From Streptomyces sp. CT34 (GTDB lineage: Bacteria; Actinomycetota; Actinomycetes; Streptomycetales; Streptomycetaceae): a DNA stretch of 57,911 nt. Position numbers and translations under genes: made by a program. The notes under the pieces are model-generated. The model made no database searches. It was given only the letters and a program-made list of their open reading frames with translations, and was not told the DNA's origin. This document shows, piece after piece, positions 1 through 8,739 of this stretch. The stretch lies in NCBI RefSeq assembly GCF_000805335.1, contig NZ_KN708638.1, positions 267,882 to 325,792 on the forward strand. Direction: 5' to 3'. The first letter of the stretch is position 1; the number at the start of each line of letters is the position of its first letter.

Positions 1-422
1 CCGAAGCGACGGAGCCGGATCCGCCGTCGCCGCTCGCGATCGCCCTGCTCACGGGAAAACGTGACGGCGAGGGTGGGCTTTCCCCCTGACGCCCGAGGCG
101 CCAGAAGTGGAGAAATACGCGACCGCTGACCCGCGGTGCGTTGCGCGGGCCGACGAGGAACGCCAGGAAACGCCGTCTCCATCCGGCCGCGGCCACCGCA
201 TGGACGACCGTCCGCGCAGCCCTTCCATCACGTGGTCGGCGCTCCCACCGCTCGCCTCGTCTCCTCGCCGGTCAAGGGCTCGCGCAGCGGCCTGCGGCCG
301 GGCCTCGTGCAGGCGGAAGAATGCGTAGCGGCCAGGGAAGTCGAGTCGACCGAACTCGAACGCGGACAGACGGGCAAGCAGGTTGCCGGTGACGAGGAAG
401 CCGTCAGCGGCGAGCTGCTTGA
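1..422. other. No gene recognised at window start
   Basis: I see no frame here with a recognisable protein, no RNA gene and no clear repeat. It may hold the lost 5' part of the decayed gene that follows. Confidence 0.5.
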
Positions 423-796
423 CCTGAAGCCACCCTCGACCTGGTCCGGCAGCAGATCGTCATTGCCGAGCAAGTGGCCGCGCAGCAGCAGGCCATCCCT
501 CGCCCACCGCCGGACTGGGTCGTGCAGCTCAGCATGGGCCCCGAGGTCAGCCGATAGCGGTACACGTTGGGAGCTGCCGCAGCGCAGGGAGACGAGGTCG
601 TCCCCTCTCGCGGGATCAGGCGTTGCGGGCCCTCGCCGAGGCTGCGCGACAGCCGGCGCCCGGATGGCTGCCGGCCGGAGGCACGCCCCCACACGTCGGC
701 CTACGGTCGGAGTATGCGGTCCATCTGGAAGGGCACCATCTTGTTTTCGACAGAGTGAATCAGAGTGAAGTAGGGCCAGTGGGGCGCGAGGAATAG
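423..796 (+). pseudogene. Frameshifted DUF6233-like small protein gene
   Basis: Two plus-strand frames together resemble the DUF6233 family, small Streptomyces proteins of unknown function. The first frame reads a helix rich in Gln and Ala followed by a Pro-Arg-Pro-Pro-Pro-Asp-Trp motif and stops at 555-557. The second, entered near 545, continues with the family's Val-His-Val-Gly-Ser-Cys and Ser-Arg-Asp-Gln-Ala-Leu motifs and stops at 794-796. The pieces join only through a frameshift, and the usual C-terminal His-Cys cluster is not clear. The family assignment comes from remembered motifs, and no function is known. Confidence 0.45.
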
Positions 797-944
797 GAGC
801 CACTGTTCCGGCAATGGGGTCGGGGGCCACCTTGCATGACGGTGCGCGACACGCCGCGCTCGGCGTAATGGGCTGGTTGGGCTGTTCGGCCGCGTCACCC
901 TGTGCGAGTTGATCACGGTCGGGTCAGGAGACTGTGGGTGCACA

Positions 945-1248
945 GATCGCGCGAGTGGCTGTATGAGCGGGCCCGCCGGTTCAAGCGGCTCGAGTTCGGC
1001 TACCCGAGCCTGGACAGGAAGGGCGCCAAGCTGCCGTCCCACATCCTCACCGAGCGGGAGCAACGCAAGGCGACGGCGATGGCTTCCAACGCTCCGTTCA
1101 GCGAATGGGACAAGACCTTCACCGATCCCCGGCTGTGCGCGGCGATCGCCGACCAGCTCACCTTCAAGGGAACCCTGATCCAGACCGGCACCGGCTCCTG
1201 TCGGCGGAGGGCCACCGAGAACGAATACCGGTCCACCGGGCGATCGTG
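945..1248 (+). pseudogene. C-terminal remnant of an IstB-like (IS21 family) transposition ATPase
   Basis: The frame starting near 945 carries the C-terminal signature of IS21-type IstB helper ATPases: Leu-Thr-Glu-Arg-Glu, then Ala-Ser-Asn-x-Pro-Phe, Lys-Thr-Phe-Thr-Asp-Pro-Arg-Leu-Cys-Ala-Ala and an Ile-x-Thr-Gly-Thr tail. The Walker A half and the partner IstA gene are absent, so this is the stump of an old insertion. It runs directly into the phosphatase gene that starts at 1249, so the insertion may have brought or replaced that gene's promoter region. Confidence 0.6.
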
Positions 1249-2580
1249 ATGGCGGGCGGCACGGAGGGCAAGGGAGCGAAGCGGCCGCACCGCCCTGACC
1301 TGCTGGCACGTCTGGATGACGAGCTGGGGCGGATCGACGAGCAGCTGCGCGCCCTGGCCGCCGCCAAGGACCGGATTCAGAGCCTGTTGGACGCGGTGGT
1401 GGCCATCACCCGGGAGCAGGAGTTGTCCGCGGTGTTGCACCGCATCGTGACCACCGCCATGGACCTGGTCGGCGCCCGCTACGGGGCGCTGGGAGTGCTC
1501 GACGAGTCCGGTGAGTATCTCGCCGAGTTCATGGCCGTCGGCTTGTCCGAGCAGGAACGCGCGGCCCTGGCCGAGGTGGGGTTCCCGCGCGGCCTGGGCG
1601 TGCTGGGACACCTGATCCACCACCCCGAACCCCTGCGGATCGACGACGTCTCCTCCCACCCGGCCTCGGCCGGATTTCCGCCCGGCCACCCGCGCCTGCG
1701 TACCCTGCTCGGCGTCGCCATCGGCGTCCGCGGCGAAATCTACGGCGACCTCTACCTCTCGGAGCGACGCGACGGGCGCCCCTTCGACGTGCACGACGAG
1801 AACATCGTCGTTGCCCTGGCCAGCGCCGCCGGCATCGCGATCGACAACGTCCGCCTCTTCGAACAGGTCCGTGCCGGATCCGAACTGTTCCAGCGGCGTT
1901 TGCTGCCGACGCTGCCCGACATGCGGCCCTTCGACGCCGCCGCCATCTACCGGCCCGCCGCCGCACCCCACCATGTGGGCGGCGACTGGTACGACGCCAT
2001 CCTGCTTCCGGACGGCGCGGTGGCGGTCGTCATCGGCGACGTGGTCGGCCACGACCTGCATGCCGCCGCTGCCATGGCCTCCACCCGTCACATGCTGCGC
2101 GCTCTGCTGTTCGCCATGCGTACTCCGCCCAGCGCGGTCCTCGCCCAGCTCGATCGCACCTTGGAAGCCATCACCGACAACCCCGTAACCACCACCATCC
2201 TGGCGCGCATCGAACCCGCGGGGACTGCCTGGAGGCTGCGCTGGAGCACCGCTGGCCATATCCCGCCTTTGCTGATCACCCCCGACCGCCGGGCGGAATA
2301 CCTGTTCACGGAGCCTGGACTACCACTGAACGTCGACAGCAGGCAGCTCCGCCCCGACCGCACCCACCCCCTGCCCCCGGACACCATCGTGGTCTTCTTC
2401 ACCGACGGCCTTATCGAACATCCCGACCACCCCATCCACCAGAGCATGAACGAACTCGCCGAGCTCGCCGCCACGCACGCAGGCCTGCCCCTGCAGGACT
2501 TCGTGCAGACCCTGGCCGACCGCCACCCCAGCGACGGGCACGACGACATGGCCATCCTCGCCCTGCGCACCCCGAGCTGA
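1249..2580 (+). CDS. GAF domain-containing SpoIIE-type PP2C protein phosphatase
   Basis: This predicted 443-residue cytoplasmic protein should remove phosphate from serine or threonine of a partner, in this family often an anti-sigma-factor antagonist. A short coiled-coil (about residues 15-45) leads into a GAF sensory domain (about 45-205) and a PP2C/SpoIIE catalytic domain (about 215-443). The metal-binding motifs are all visible: Gly-Gly-Asp-Trp-Tyr-Asp (244-249), Gly-Asp-Val-Val-Gly-His-Asp (263-269), Phe-Thr-Asp-Gly and a final Asp-Asp-Met-Ala. I chose the ATG at 1249; a GTG one codon earlier is possible. No anti-sigma kinase domain is fused to it and none is encoded nearby. The next gene, a MASE1 membrane sensor, is on the same strand 192 bases downstream. 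Confidence 0.9.
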   Translation: MAGGTEGKGAKRPHRPDLLARLDDELGRIDEQLRALAAAKDRIQSLLDAVVAITREQELSAVLHRIVTTAMDLVGARYGALGVLDESGEYLAEFMAVGLSEQERAALAEVGFPRGLGVLGHLIHHPEPLRIDDVSSHPASAGFPPGHPRLRTLLGVAIGVRGEIYGDLYLSERRDGRPFDVHDENIVVALASAAGIAIDNVRLFEQVRAGSELFQRRLLPTLPDMRPFDAAAIYRPAAAPHHVGGDWYDAILLPDGAVAVVIGDVVGHDLHAAAAMASTRHMLRALLFAMRTPPSAVLAQLDRTLEAITDNPVTTTILARIEPAGTAWRLRWSTAGHIPPLLITPDRRAEYLFTEPGLPLNVDSRQLRPDRTHPLPPDTIVVFFTDGLIEHPDHPIHQSMNELAELAATHAGLPLQDFVQTLADRHPSDGHDDMAILALRTPS

Positions 2581-2772
2581 GGGCGCGCAGGCCCACAGCG
2601 ATACGGCTGGCGGCGGAACCAGCAGGGTGCGACACCGCCTCCGGGGCGGTCACCCGAAACAGTCCCGACAGAGCACATTGCGAAAGGTCATGCACATGAG
2701 CGGCAGTGTGATGGATCCGGCGAGGGCGGCGGACGATGGACGACTGCCCGAGACCAAGGGGACGACTTCCCG

Positions 2773-3786
2773 ATGACTGTGGCGAACCGCGGCAGGCTCC
2801 GGCGCGGCGGCATGGTGGCTCTGCAGCTGGGTGCCGTCGCCGCGCTGTATTACGCCTCGGGCAAGCTGGGACTGCTCCAGCAACTCGTGCGCGGCCAGGT
2901 CACGCCGCTGTGGCCTCCGACCGGCATCGCCCTGGCCGGCCTTCTCCTGATCGGCCTGCGAGCCTGGCTCGGGATCGCTCTCGGTGCCTTCCTGGTCAAC
3001 ATCTCACTCGGGCCTTCGTTCCCCGCCGTGCTCGCGATCACGACAGGCAACACCCTCGCGCCCCTCTTTGCCTACGCGCTCCTTCGCCGCACCAGGTTCC
3101 GCACCCAGATGAACCGCTTCCAGGACGCGCTCGCGCTGGTCTTCCTCGGCGCATTCACCGGCATGCTCATCAGTGCGACGGTGGGCACCAGCACCCTGCT
3201 CCTCGCTCACGCTCTGCCCGCCGGCGGGTTCTGGCCCACATGGTGGGTCTGGTGGACCGGCGATGCGATGGGGGTTCTGGTGGTCGCGCCGGTACTGCTC
3301 GCCCTCCGCTCGGCACACCGACCCAAGGACACACCACCCTCCCGGTGGGCAGAAGCAACGCTGCTTGTGGCGGCCACCCTCGGCGTCGGCTTCCTCGAGA
3401 ACGCTCCGGTCCCGCTGATCTTCCTTGCCTTCCCGCTACTGACCTGGGCCGCCTTCCGCTTCCAACTCGCCGGAGCCGCACCCTGCGCGCTAGCCGTATC
3501 CACCGGCGCAATCCTCGCCGCCCCCCGCAGAGCAGGCCCGTTCGCCGGTCACACCCTGCTCACCAACATGATCGCGCTGCAGGCGTTCAACGGCGCCGCC
3601 GCGATGACCGCGCTGCTACTCGCCGCGGCCATCACCGAGCGAAACCAGACCCAGGAGAAAATCGAACAAACCTGCAGGCAGCTCGCCGAGATGGCGGCAA
3701 GGATCGCACCGGACACCGGTGGCCCATCAGCACTTCCCGACGGCGACGAGCAGGAAGAAAACGGCGGACCGACTCGGCCGTCGTGA
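2773..3786 (+). CDS. Stand-alone MASE1-domain integral membrane sensor protein
   Basis: The 337-residue product matches the MASE1 domain, a membrane-embedded sensory module of about eight helices normally fused to a histidine kinase, GGDEF or phosphatase domain. Typical features are Pro-Leu-Trp-Pro-Pro-Thr-Gly near residue 50, Trp-Trp-Thr-Gly-Asp-Ala-Met-Gly near 160, and hydrophobic segments from about residue 15 to 295. After the last helix there is only a short charged coiled-coil-like tail of about 45 residues, with no output domain. Because a GAF-PP2C phosphatase lies just upstream on the same strand, the two may form a split sensor/effector pair; that is inference. An AAGGGG box precedes the ATG. 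Confidence 0.85.
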   Translation: MTVANRGRLRRGGMVALQLGAVAALYYASGKLGLLQQLVRGQVTPLWPPTGIALAGLLLIGLRAWLGIALGAFLVNISLGPSFPAVLAITTGNTLAPLFAYALLRRTRFRTQMNRFQDALALVFLGAFTGMLISATVGTSTLLLAHALPAGGFWPTWWVWWTGDAMGVLVVAPVLLALRSAHRPKDTPPSRWAEATLLVAATLGVGFLENAPVPLIFLAFPLLTWAAFRFQLAGAAPCALAVSTGAILAAPRRAGPFAGHTLLTNMIALQAFNGAAAMTALLLAAAITERNQTQEKIEQTCRQLAEMAARIAPDTGGPSALPDGDEQEENGGPTRPS

Positions 3787-3929
3787 TCAACCGACAGCAC
3801 CTTGATGGACGGGCAACGCCCTATACGTCTTGCCCGGGGACCCTCGTCCGGAGCCGATACACACGGTCCCTTGGCCGGGGCTTCCACCGCGGCGCACCAT
3901 GGAAGGGGCGGGAGAAGGGAGTGCTCCTG

Positions 3930-4292
3930 ATGATCGAGATCAAGCCCATCGACAAGCCGGACGAACGGCGTGACTTCCCGCTGGGCCACCTCGAGGCTCT
4001 GCACCTGACCGGGCTGGACTTCGCGGTGGCTGTCTTCGAGCCGGGCTGGCGCTGGACGGATTCGGTGGGGCCGCTCGCCGGTACCGAGAGCTGCGAGATC
4101 CACCACAACGGCTTCATGGTCCAAGGCCGGATGCGGATCCGGATGAACGACGGCTCGGAGGCCGAGCTGGGGCCGGGCGATGTTTTCGTGGTGCCTGCCG
4201 GGCACGATGCCTGGGTGGTCGGGGACGAGCAGGCCGTGGTGTACGACTTCGCGGGCGGTATGGCTACGGAGTACGGCAGGTCGCAGGGCTGA
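3930..4292 (+). CDS. Small cupin-domain protein
   Basis: This 120-residue protein is a single cupin beta-barrel of unknown substrate. It keeps a first cupin motif (His-His-Asn-Gly-Phe-Met-Val then a Gly-Arg-Met turn) and a second one (Gly-Pro-Gly-Asp-Val-Phe-Val-Val-Pro-Ala-Gly-His-Asp), so a metal site is possible. I chose the ATG at 3930 because an AAGGGAG box lies about eight bases upstream. The GTG at 3921 is too close to that box. It follows the MASE1 gene by 143 bases on the same strand, so cotranscription is possible but not shown. Confidence 0.85.
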   Translation: MIEIKPIDKPDERRDFPLGHLEALHLTGLDFAVAVFEPGWRWTDSVGPLAGTESCEIHHNGFMVQGRMRIRMNDGSEAELGPGDVFVVPAGHDAWVVGDEQAVVYDFAGGMATEYGRSQG

Positions 4293-4901
4293 CGGACCGA
4301 GAGGCTGAAGGGCCGGGCGCCGGACGGACTCCACGGGCGGCAGGACCCATCGGACAGGCCGTCCACGGTGCGTCCCGGTCCGGCCACATGCCGTCGAGAC
4401 GCACCGCGCAAGACGGCGCAGAAGGCCCGGGTCCGCCGCCCGCCCCCGCGCTGGAGATCCCGGAGGGAAGGCCCTGCGCCGCCCCCACGCCAGCGAGGCC
4501 GCGCGGAAGAACGGCGCCTGGACCTGGTTCGTGCTCGGCCCGGACGGGCGGACCGACAACTCTTCCCGGTCACATCTGTACGTGTTGCGGGAGCCTTGCC
4601 GATCCCCTTGTCCTCTCGGAGCCTTGGTGTCTCTGTGTGTCCGGGACGACCAGAGCAATCGCAAACGGCCGGCCACTCCCCAGGCACTTGCCGTCTGTGA
4701 CGGTGAACCTGTCGAGAACTCTGTCTCTGTCAGCTCTTTAGGCGGGATGGATGAAATCCCCCACTGCAGTGCGCAGGTCCCGCCCCTCTCGATCGAGGTC
4801 AATCCATCCTCGAATGGACAGTAGACCTCGGGTCAAGTGCCCAGCCACGGCAATTTCCGCGTCAATCCAGATCCATCTGCCATCCGACCCTGAAGGAACT
4901 T
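4293..4901. other. Intergenic region without a supported gene
   Basis: No intact gene is visible in these 609 bases. One plus-strand frame around 4460-4560 has a protein-like stretch ending in Trp-Phe-Val-Leu-Gly-Pro-Asp-Gly-Arg. It has no credible start or end and may be a gene fragment. The part near 4902 must hold the promoter of the secreted protein gene. Confidence 0.5.
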
Positions 4902-5357
4902 ATGGTGGTGTCGACGGTTTCCGTTCGCCGAGTGACTCGGATCAAGCCGGGTCGTAAGTTCGTCGGCCTTTCCGTGAGTGCTGGCTTGGCCTGTGCAACG
5001 CTGCTGGGAGCACCTGGTCAATCAGCCACGGCGGCATCTCACGCCATGACGGCTTGCTACAGGACGATCACCGTCACGAAGGGCGGCCTCGGCGCAGCGT
5101 CTGTCTCGTTTAAGGTGACGACAGACAACGACAAGGAGACGGGATCGGTACAAATCGGCGGGACCATCGACGTGTCGCAATTGGCCCTTGAGGACGACAC
5201 GCATATGTGGCCGGACGTCCATGTGATCAACATGGCTAGCGGCAAGATTACATATGTGGATGGCCCGGCGGTAGCGTACTGCAAGGACGGCGAAAATGCA
5301 CAGTATATCGCCAAGGTCCCAGCGCATGGGCACCCGTCCGTCAGCCTTAAGACTTGA
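4902..5357 (+). CDS. Secreted hypothetical protein
   Basis: I do not recognise the family of this 151-residue protein. It begins with a basic stretch and a hydrophobic Sec-type signal segment (about residues 20-45) with a likely cleavage after an Ala-rich Ala-Thr-Ala-Ala-Ser. The mature part of about 105 residues looks beta-rich, contains two cysteines that could pair, and has no enzyme motif. A GAAGGA box precedes the ATG. The G+C content of the gene is lower than its neighbours (many AT-ending codons), which may point to acquisition from elsewhere. Confidence 0.7.
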   Translation: MVVSTVSVRRVTRIKPGRKFVGLSVSAGLACATLLGAPGQSATAASHAMTACYRTITVTKGGLGAASVSFKVTTDNDKETGSVQIGGTIDVSQLALEDDTHMWPDVHVINMASGKITYVDGPAVAYCKDGENAQYIAKVPAHGHPSVSLKT

Positions 5358-5737
5358 CGTCTATTGTTTCCTCCACCTCGGCATCGGACCAGTTCTTGTC
5401 TTGCTGCCACACGAAGTTGAAGAATAGGCCGCAGTCCCCGGCGTGGTTTCGCCGCGTCCCCCTGGCCGGTTGTGCGTACGGCGAACGCATCGTGCACAGC
5501 GTCAGCCTCGGGTCCACCCGGCAATTGCCAGGTCTTGTTCAACACGTTCCTCTCTGCTCGCAACGCGCAATGTCACAACACGCGAATTCAATAGAGAAGT
5601 GCGTGCAGGTAGTGACTCCAGAGTCGGTCAGCATCTCCAGGGCCTGTTGGTTGGTCAGGCCTTGGGAATACAGGCGCTGACCATCCAACAGATGGATTTC
5701 CGCGGGCGGGAGGCGGGGCGCGAGGTGTCGTCGTCGA
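5358..5737. other. Intergenic, nothing recognised
   Basis: I see no gene, RNA or repeat that I can support in these 380 bases between the secreted protein gene and the decayed minus-strand gene. Confidence 0.5.
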
Positions 5738-6069
5738 TCATTCGTCGGCGGGTGGAGTGTGGAGTTGCTTGAGCCACATGCGGGCTGTGACGAGGTAGGG
5801 GCCGGTGGGCGTTTCCCAATAGGGGTGCCCATGGACTTCGGCAACAAGGTCGTTGATGCATTTCCCGAGTTCGGCCTCGCGTTGCTTGTCGTCGTCCGTC
5901 CAGCCGGGTGAGAGATCTCGGCGGTGCTCGCGATCCAGTAGCCCTCGCCGGGTTTGTCGTGCCACCTGTCGACAGGCTCGGGTGAGTCGGAGTGCTCGTC
6001 GAAGAACCGTTTGACTACTCCCAAGGCCGAACAGGGGTGCGCTTTGGTGTAGGGGGGCGGTCGGAGCAC
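5738..6069 (-). pseudogene. Frameshifted gene of unknown function
   Basis: Two minus-strand frames read as one coherent protein if joined near 5925. The upstream frame ends its sensible part with Gly-Glu-Gly-Tyr-Trp-Ile-Ala-Ser-Thr. The downstream frame resumes with an Asp-Asp-Asp-Lys-Gln-Arg-Glu-Ala-Glu-Leu helix and ends at 5738 after Trp-Leu-Lys-Gln-Leu. The product would be about 110 residues and acidic. I do not recognise the family. A single-base error would also explain the break. Confidence 0.4.
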
Positions 6070-6229
6070 AGGCGGCGCCGCTCATCGGGCGATGTGGCGT
6101 TAATACGTCTATGCGGAGGAACGCCTTCATCGATTCCACTCCGCTTCGGGGCGCTCTGATCACGACCTCGCGCGTGTCACATGTGCGCACCGACGCGGCC
6201 CGCAATCGGAAAGACAGGAAGGACCTGCC

Positions 6230-6396
6230 ATGCAGCGCCATCTCCGCATCCTGACCGTCTCCACCACTCTCACCCTTGCTCACCTTCGGCCTGGCCGCGC
6301 CGGCACAGGCCCGGGGACTCGGGCAGTAAATCCCCGCTCGGGACTGTCGTCACCAGCGTTCCGGTCGTCGGCCACCTCTTTGACGGGCTTGACTGA
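6230..6396 (+). pseudogene. Small secreted peptide gene with two frame breaks
   Basis: An ATG at 6230 with an AGGAAGG box about ten bases upstream starts a basic, hydrophobic signal-like segment. The natural continuation, Leu-Thr-Phe-Gly-Leu-Ala-Ala-Pro-Ala-Gln-Ala, is in another frame. A further shift leads to a hydrophobic tail ending Val-Val-Gly-His-Leu-Phe-Asp-Gly-Leu-Asp at a TGA at 6394-6396. Read through the breaks, it would be a peptide of roughly 55 residues exported by the Sec route. Function is unknown. Confidence 0.4.
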
Positions 6397-6424
6397 GCGG
6401 CTGAGGGTGCCATCCGGCACGGTG

Positions 6425-6705
6425 GGTTCATCTGGCTGCTGGCGTCGGGTTGGTCGATCCAGAGTCGGTGTCCGTGGGGGCTGGCGGTGAGTCCGTGGCG
6501 TTCTGCGGGGACCTGCCCGTCCCGCAGGAGGTCGTCGCGTTCGAGTTCGACGTCGGGGCGCTGCCCGCGCTTCACCATGTAGGCGCCACAGGGGGCGAAC
6601 GTGCCGGTGGCGGTGTCGTCGGAGCCGCGGTTGAGGGTGAGCGTGCCGTAGGTGGTCCACGCGGTGCTCCAGGGCGTGACGATGCGCGCTCCGGGCCGGC
6701 CTGGT
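6425..6705 (-). pseudogene. Fragment of a protein-L-isoaspartate/RiPP-type methyltransferase (C-terminal part)
   Basis: The minus-strand frame reads Arg-Ile-Val-Thr-Pro-Trp-Ser, Tyr-Gly-Thr-Leu-Thr-Leu, a Gly-Thr-Phe-Ala-Pro-Cys-Gly-Ala-Tyr-Met strand, then jumps to Glu-Arg-His-Gly-Leu-Thr and ends near Leu-Trp-Ile-Asp-Gln-Pro. These pieces match the middle and the extreme C-terminus of the methyltransferases that accompany ATP-grasp peptide maturation enzymes in Streptomyces. The section between them is deleted, and the SAM-binding N-terminal half is missing. The fragment abuts the 3' end of the ArsR-like gene. A second relic of the same family lies at 27861-28215. Confidence 0.55.
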
Positions 6706-6718
6706 GGATCCAGGCTGG

Positions 6719-7711
6719 TCATTGGCCGGCGGCGAGGACGGATTCCGCGACGGACGTGCGTGCGTACAGCACTGAGCGGCCGGCCCGGTGGGCGGTTACG
6801 AAGCCGGCATTGCGCAGTGCCGTGAGGTTCTGGGAGACCCCGGCCTTGGAGATCCCGGTGCGGTAGGCCAGTTCTGTCGTTGTGGCCGGACTCTCCAGTT
6901 CGGTGAGCAGGCGGGTCCGTGCACGGCCGAGCACGGCGACGATCGCCGCGGTACTGGTGACGGTGCGGCGTTCCCACAGCGTGCCGATACCGCGGGCTCG
7001 GTAGGCGAGTTGCGGCGGGTCCGGCGGAGCGACCCGGGTGGACAGGCCCGGCCCCTTGAAGGCCGAAGGAATCAGGAGCAGCCCTGCGCCCGCCGTCTCC
7101 CGGGACATGGTCCATGGCCAGCGAACCAGCCGCAGTACGTCGTCGTTCCAACTGACCTGCGGATGCAGCTCGTTGAAGAGGTGGCCGGCTCCGTACTGCG
7201 AGACCTGCCGGGCACGGTGGAAGACATCGGTTTCCAGCACCGTGCGGAGCCGCGCCCAGTAAGGAGCCAGTGCCAGCTCCCAGTAGGTCTCGATCTCCTC
7301 CGCGACCGGTGCCAGGCGGGAGTGCGGATCGGCATACAGGGACCGCAGCCGGGGGCCGATGCCGCCGTGGTGGAATCCGAGGTGGTCGAGGTCCTTGCGG
7401 ATGCGGTCCGCAGGAGAGGCCACGACCGCGGCCAGCTCCTCCGCCAGCGTGGGGGCCGGTCCGGTGGGTGCCGGGTTGAGGAAGTCGGGGGCATAGCCCG
7501 AGGGCGGGATCAGTTCGGCGAGCCAAGCCTTGTCCAAGCCGGCAGCCGCGACCCGTGGCCGCACCTGCTCCAGCCAACGCCGGTGCACAGGATCCGCGGT
7601 ACCCGAGGCCAGCAGCCGGAAGCTGCTCCCGACCTGCCACATCGGCGAGACGGCGAACCGCACCTGCGCCACATCGCTTGCCGAGAACGCAAGCTCCGCC
7701 AGGACGGCCAC
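6719..7711 (-). CDS. DUF5937/ArsR-type winged-helix transcriptional regulator
   Basis: The 330-residue protein has a long N-terminal DUF5937-like region (about 1-235) and a C-terminal ArsR-type winged helix (about 240-325). The helix-turn-helix reads Thr-Glu-Leu-Ala-Tyr-Arg-Thr-Gly-Ile-Ser-Lys-Ala-Gly-Val-Ser. It probably represses itself and the divergent aldo-keto reductase through the palindrome at 7721-7740. The start is uncertain: the GTG at 7711 lies directly against a GGGGAGG box, so translation may begin a few codons later or without a leader. The ligand is unknown. Confidence 0.85.
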   Translation of the reverse strand: MAVLAELAFSASDVAQVRFAVSPMWQVGSSFRLLASGTADPVHRRWLEQVRPRVAAAGLDKAWLAELIPPSGYAPDFLNPAPTGPAPTLAEELAAVVASPADRIRKDLDHLGFHHGGIGPRLRSLYADPHSRLAPVAEEIETYWELALAPYWARLRTVLETDVFHRARQVSQYGAGHLFNELHPQVSWNDDVLRLVRWPWTMSRETAGAGLLLIPSAFKGPGLSTRVAPPDPPQLAYRARGIGTLWERRTVTSTAAIVAVLGRARTRLLTELESPATTTELAYRTGISKAGVSQNLTALRNAGFVTAHRAGRSVLYARTSVAESVLAAGQ

Positions 7712-7720
7712 CCTCCCCAG

Positions 7721-7740
7721 GATTCACCTATACCTGAATC
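7721..7740. promoter_or_regulatory. Palindromic candidate operator between ArsR-like gene and aldo-keto reductase
   Basis: The site GATTCA-N8-TGAATC is a perfect 6-bp inverted repeat in the 66-base divergent promoter region. Its position and symmetry suit binding by the ArsR-like dimer. This is inference from symmetry only. Confidence 0.5.
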
Positions 7741-7777
7741 AATGGCGGCCACCATAGCGCGTGAAGATCATTCCGGC

Positions 7778-8722
7778 ATGACCTCAGAGACGATCACCGC
7801 CGCCGCATCGGGAACCTGGAAGCTGGGAGACCTGACGGTCAACCGGATCGGCTTCGGGGCGATGCGCCTGCCACAGACCGGCAAGGCGCTCGTGCCCGAC
7901 GCCGTCCCACGGGACCGCGACCAGGCCATCAGTGTGCTTCGCCGCGCCGTCGAACTCGGCGTGAACCACATCGACACCGCCGCGTTCTACTTCTCAGCGC
8001 TGCGCTCGGCCAACGAACTGATCAACCGAGCCCTGGCCCCCTACCCGGACGACCTCGTCATCGCCACCAAGGTCGGGGAATCACGCGACCCGTCGGGAGC
8101 ATGGCTGCCCCACGCCAGGCCGGAGCAGTTGCGCGGACTGGTCGAGGAGAACCTGCGCCAGCTCGGCCGCGGCCACCTTGACGTGGTGAACCTCCGCATC
8201 GCCGGCACCGATTCGATCGCCGAGCGCTTCGGGGCGCTGGCCGAACTGCGCGAGGCCGGACTCATCCGCCACCTCGGCATCTCCAACGTCCACCCCCATC
8301 ACCTCGCCGAGGCACAGGCCATCGCGCCCGTGGTCTGCGTGCAGAACATGTACGGCCTCGGAATGCGGCCCGACCAGGACGCGTTCGTCCGCGCCTGCGG
8401 CGAGCAAGGCGTCGCCTTCGTGCCGTTCTACGCGATTGCCGCCACCGGGCGCCAGGCCGGGGCGAGCGCCAGCGACCATCCGGAGATCCTGGCCGTCGCC
8501 CGGGCACATGGGGCCACCCCTGCCCAGGTCCGGATCGCCTGGACCCTGCACCGCGGCCCGCACGTGCTGGCCATCCCGGGCACCGGCGACCCGAGCCACC
8601 TGGCATCGAACGTGGCCGCAGGCGCCCTCCGGCTCTCCGAAGACGAAGTCGCCTTCCTCGACTCCCTGCACCGCCAGGGTCCGCCCAAGGGCGCACTGCC
8701 AATCGCCCCGTTCTCTGTGTGA
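7778..8722 (+). CDS. Aldo/keto reductase family oxidoreductase
   Basis: This 314-residue NADPH-dependent oxidoreductase of the AKR TIM-barrel superfamily would reduce a carbonyl compound; the substrate is unknown. Visible markers are Gly-Phe-Gly-Ala-Met-Arg-Leu near residue 25, His-Ile-Asp-Thr-Ala with a nearby Tyr (catalytic Asp and Tyr), Ala-Thr-Lys-Val (catalytic Lys), Gly-Ile-Ser-Asn-Val, and Ile-Pro-Gly-Thr-Gly in the cofactor-binding end. The usual His position reads Asn-Leu-Arg, as in many actinobacterial members. It is transcribed away from the ArsR-like regulator. The IS5-type element sits directly behind its stop codon, so its own terminator may have been lost. Confidence 0.9.
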   Translation: MTSETITAAASGTWKLGDLTVNRIGFGAMRLPQTGKALVPDAVPRDRDQAISVLRRAVELGVNHIDTAAFYFSALRSANELINRALAPYPDDLVIATKVGESRDPSGAWLPHARPEQLRGLVEENLRQLGRGHLDVVNLRIAGTDSIAERFGALAELREAGLIRHLGISNVHPHHLAEAQAIAPVVCVQNMYGLGMRPDQDAFVRACGEQGVAFVPFYAIAATGRQAGASASDHPEILAVARAHGATPAQVRIAWTLHRGPHVLAIPGTGDPSHLASNVAAGALRLSEDEVAFLDSLHRQGPPKGALPIAPFSV

Positions 8723-8739
8723 GAGCTCCTTGCTCGCGC

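Noticed and set aside
2736..3930. Long N-terminal extension of the cupin gene through the MASE1 gene
   Set aside because: The extension is out of frame with the MASE1 protein, Arg/Pro-rich and without motif. The cupin start at 3930 has a proper ribosome site.
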